From positions 1-6,669 of the forward strand of contig JAZRWY010000076.1 in the NCBI GenBank assembly GCA_045599945.1: a stretch of DNA of 6,669 bases, read 5' to 3'. Below the pieces are notes generated by a model. The model ran no database searches. It was not told the DNA's origin and saw nothing but the letters and a program-made list of their open reading frames with translations. Positions 4,790 to 6,669 of the stretch are shown in pieces (positions within the stretch are counted from its first letter, which is position 1; each line of letters opens with the position of its first letter). The translations under genes were made by a program, and so were the position numbers. Source of the DNA: UMGS973 sp045599945. GTDB taxonomy: Bacteria > Bacillota > Clostridia > Peptostreptococcales > Anaerovoracaceae.

Positions 4790-6415
4790 ATGGGAGAAAA
4801 AGAAATCCGAATAGGTGTAAGTGAAGTTGAAAAACGAAAAATGGGAGTATTTTCGGTAGTCGGCATGTTTTATGCGATATGCTGTGCAGGTGCATTTGGT
4901 GTAGAAGAAATGATACCCGAATGCGGACCTGGAATGACCATACTGCTTCTGATTCTGCTTCCGCTGTTCTGGGCGCTGCCATACAGCTATATCATAGCAG
5001 AAATGGGAGCTGCAAGACCGGTTGAAGGCGGAAACATGATGTGGATCAAGGAGGCGCTGGGTGAGTACTGGTTCTCCATCAGTGTATTCATTGAGGCCGT
5101 GTGGACACTGGTATGCAATACCGTATATGTTGTGCTTGCAGTAAGCTACCTGGGAAAAATGGTTGAACTTTCAAATACAGAGGCATTTGCCATCAAGGTA
5201 GGAATGATTCTCCTGTTCTTCATCATAAATGTAATAGGACTTAAGGAAGTAGGCATCGTATCAACTGTACTTTCGGTACTGATCATGATTGCGTTTGCCG
5301 GCGTTGCAATCGTTGGCTTCATGAACTGGAGTCAGAGCCCGTTTGAACCGTTTGTTCCGGAGGATGTCGGTGTATTTGAAGGCCTTGGAACAGGACTTGC
5401 AATCGGAATCTGGATGTATTCGGGATTTGATGAACTTTCGGTATTCGGAGGAGAAATCCAGAATTCAAACAAGATCATACCGAAGGCGCTGCTGATCGTA
5501 ATTCCATTGATGTGCCTGACATATATCCTTCCAACAATGGGAGGTCTTGCTTCCATTGGCCAGTGGGAGGACTGGACAACGGAAATCGATGGCGTTGGTT
5601 ATTCTGAAGTGCTTTCAGATTTTGCCGGACCTGTGGCAGCAGTAATATTCCTGATCATTGCCATACTGGGACAGCTTTCCATCTTTAATGTATGTCTTGC
5701 AACCGGTTCAAGAACCCTTCTGATTCTTTCAGATTCCCATCTTGCACCTAGAGGTCTTGCAAGACTTACAAAGAAAAAGGGAACTCCATATGTAGCACTG
5801 ATCATCGTAGCAGCAATTACAATGCTTCTGATTCCATTTGAATTTGGTTTCCTTGTAGTAATTGATGTATTTTTCATGCTTCTGATTGCGCTTCTGACTG
5901 TAATATCCTGTGCAATCTTAAGAAGAGGAGCCGCAAAGGATGATCTTGGTGACTTCAGATTCCCTGGAGGAACTCCAATGCACAATCTGTGCGTAGGCCT
6001 TGTCATCCTGGTATGTACTGCATCCGTACTTCTCAATGGTACAGAATATTTCCTTGGCGGAATGATCTGGCTGATGATTGTACCGGTGCTGTATATCATC
6101 GGAAAGAAGATCTGGGGAGGTCTTTCAATTGCAGAGCCTGACATGTATCCTGTAAATCCTAAGACAGGACTTGGATTTGGACATATTAAACTCACAGGAC
6201 TTCTCTACATGGGCATCGGAGTCTTTGGCCTGATAGGAAGACTGTTCCTTGAATGGTGGGAAAGCGACTGGGGTCCTGAATACTATATTGAAGAGTGGGA
6301 AGAAGGACTGTTCAGTGACTTCTACCTGATGCTGACTGTACTTGTAGTACTTAGCGTGGTATCACTTGTGGCAGGCCTCATCCTATATCTGATCGGAAAG
6401 AAAAAGAACGCATGA
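4790..6415 (+). CDS. APC-superfamily amino acid/polyamine permease
   Basis: An inner-membrane secondary transporter, probably cation-coupled, of the amino acid-polyamine-organocation superfamily. Hydrophobicity suggests 12 core helices: about 20-41, 48-71, 92-120, 136-152, 156-178, 200-220, 232-252, 278-304, 334-352, 356-376, 398-416 and 420-437. Helix 1 holds the unwound AGAFGVEE motif (33-40), and helix 6 holds GIWMYSGFDELSVFGGEIQN (206-225), both at the substrate site in this fold. The pattern (ITAEMG-like IIAEMGAARPVEGG at 68-81, GFDE) recalls the polyamine/LAT-like branch, but the substrate is uncertain. At 541 residues it is long; residues 438-541 add an acidic, aromatic loop (488-508) and about two more helices (469-486, 510-535). 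A strong AGGAGGT (4777-4783) lies 6 nt before ATG. Likely translated with the upstream oxidoreductase and supplies its substrate. Confidence 0.9.
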   Translation: MGEKEIRIGVSEVEKRKMGVFSVVGMFYAICCAGAFGVEEMIPECGPGMTILLLILLPLFWALPYSYIIAEMGAARPVEGGNMMWIKEALGEYWFSISVFIEAVWTLVCNTVYVVLAVSYLGKMVELSNTEAFAIKVGMILLFFIINVIGLKEVGIVSTVLSVLIMIAFAGVAIVGFMNWSQSPFEPFVPEDVGVFEGLGTGLAIGIWMYSGFDELSVFGGEIQNSNKIIPKALLIVIPLMCLTYILPTMGGLASIGQWEDWTTEIDGVGYSEVLSDFAGPVAAVIFLIIAILGQLSIFNVCLATGSRTLLILSDSHLAPRGLARLTKKKGTPYVALIIVAAITMLLIPFEFGFLVVIDVFFMLLIALLTVISCAILRRGAAKDDLGDFRFPGGTPMHNLCVGLVILVCTASVLLNGTEYFLGGMIWLMIVPVLYIIGKKIWGGLSIAEPDMYPVNPKTGLGFGHIKLTGLLYMGIGVFGLIGRLFLEWWESDWGPEYYIEEWEEGLFSDFYLMLTVLVVLSVVSLVAGLILYLIGKKKNA

Positions 6416-6447
6416 GGAAATCCTCATTAGACATGTAAAGAAAAATG

Positions 6448-6478
6448 GATGCTGACCTGCCTAGGTCAGCATCTTTTT
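6448..6478 (+). terminator. Intrinsic terminator after the permease
   Basis: A perfect 11-bp stem, GATGCTGACCT (6448-6458) with AGGTCAGCATC (6463-6473) and loop GCCT, is followed by TTTTT (6474-6478). It lies 32 bp after the permease stop and closes the oxidoreductase-permease transcript. A smaller hairpin, TGAGG/CCTCA (6413-6426), overlaps the stop codon itself. Confidence 0.9.
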
Positions 6479-6489
6479 GTAAAATTCCA

Positions 6490-6518
6490 TTGGAAAAAGG
6501 ATAAAAATGGCGTAAAAT
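6490..6518 (+). promoter_or_regulatory. Possible rightward promoter near the window end
   Basis: TTGGAA (6490-6495) and TAAAAT (6513-6518) have 17-bp spacing. It lies just after the terminator and would read out of the window. No gene start follows within the 150 bp visible, so this remains a pattern match in AT-rich sequence. Confidence 0.25.
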
Positions 6519-6669
6519 CAAAGTAGCCACAAGGTAGTGTCAAATAGGTTATGAAAACACCGGGCAAAGAAAAATGCCCTGAATTGTACTTTGAATAGTA
6601 AATAGTAGAGCTTTCAGAGCGGAGCTGCCACCCTTGACAGCGCACCGGGTCAATGCTGAACAGGCCTCA

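Noticed and set aside
5599..6195. 198-codon minus-strand open frame
   Set aside because: Antisense to the permease; no hydrophobic pattern, no ribosome-binding site and no family resemblance.
6634..6639. Perfect TTGACA as a -35 box
   Set aside because: At 16-18 bp downstream there is no -10-like sequence; the region is GC-rich and reads GCTGAACAGG.
6466..6666. Minus-strand open frame of about 66 codons at the right end
   Set aside because: It has no ATG, no ribosome-binding site, and ends inside the permease terminator stem; it resembles no known transposase terminus that I can identify.

Overview
The window looks like chromosome from a low-to-moderate GC Gram-positive anaerobe (Bacillota, most likely class Clostridia). 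The grounds are the strong purine-rich Shine-Dalgarno sites (AGGAGG type), heavy use of AGA for arginine, clean stem-loop/T-run terminators, and an EF-Ts whose C-terminal half resembles clostridial (Lachnospiraceae/Eubacteriales-like) versions. Genus cannot be set from the sequence alone.

Layout. Bases 1-140 hold a run of small hairpins ending in an intrinsic terminator, probably the tail of an upstream transcript or of a structured RNA. A sigma-A-type promoter (165-192) and a leader of about 145 nt with competing hairpins precede rpsB (ribosomal protein S2, 344-1111) and tsf (elongation factor Ts, 1129-2220). This two-gene translation operon ends at a perfect hairpin (2250-2278) that also serves the convergent gene. 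On the minus strand, 2283-3326 encodes an AraC-family regulator: an N-terminal cupin-type sensor, a C-terminal double helix-turn-helix, and a helical tail of about 60 residues. A 206-bp divergent intergenic region carries the regulator's promoter, overlapped by a perfect 13-bp inverted repeat. It also carries a rightward promoter with a good -10 but a poor -35. Rightward from it run a saccharopine-dehydrogenase-like NAD(P) oxidoreductase (3536-4756) and, 33 bp later, a 541-residue APC-superfamily permease (4790-6415) closed by a strong terminator (6448-6478). The last 190 bp show no convincing gene; a possible mobile-element edge begins near 6538.

How the genes work together. rpsB-tsf is core translation machinery. 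The other three genes form a separate, apparently inducible accessory module: a sensor-type AraC regulator next to, and divergent from, an oxidoreductase-permease pair. The simplest inference is uptake of an amino acid, an amino-acid conjugate (opine-like) or a polyamine by the permease, followed by NAD(P)-dependent oxidation or reduction, switched on by the divergent regulator. The substrate is not recognisable from sequence. This three-gene module is the most interesting part of the window.
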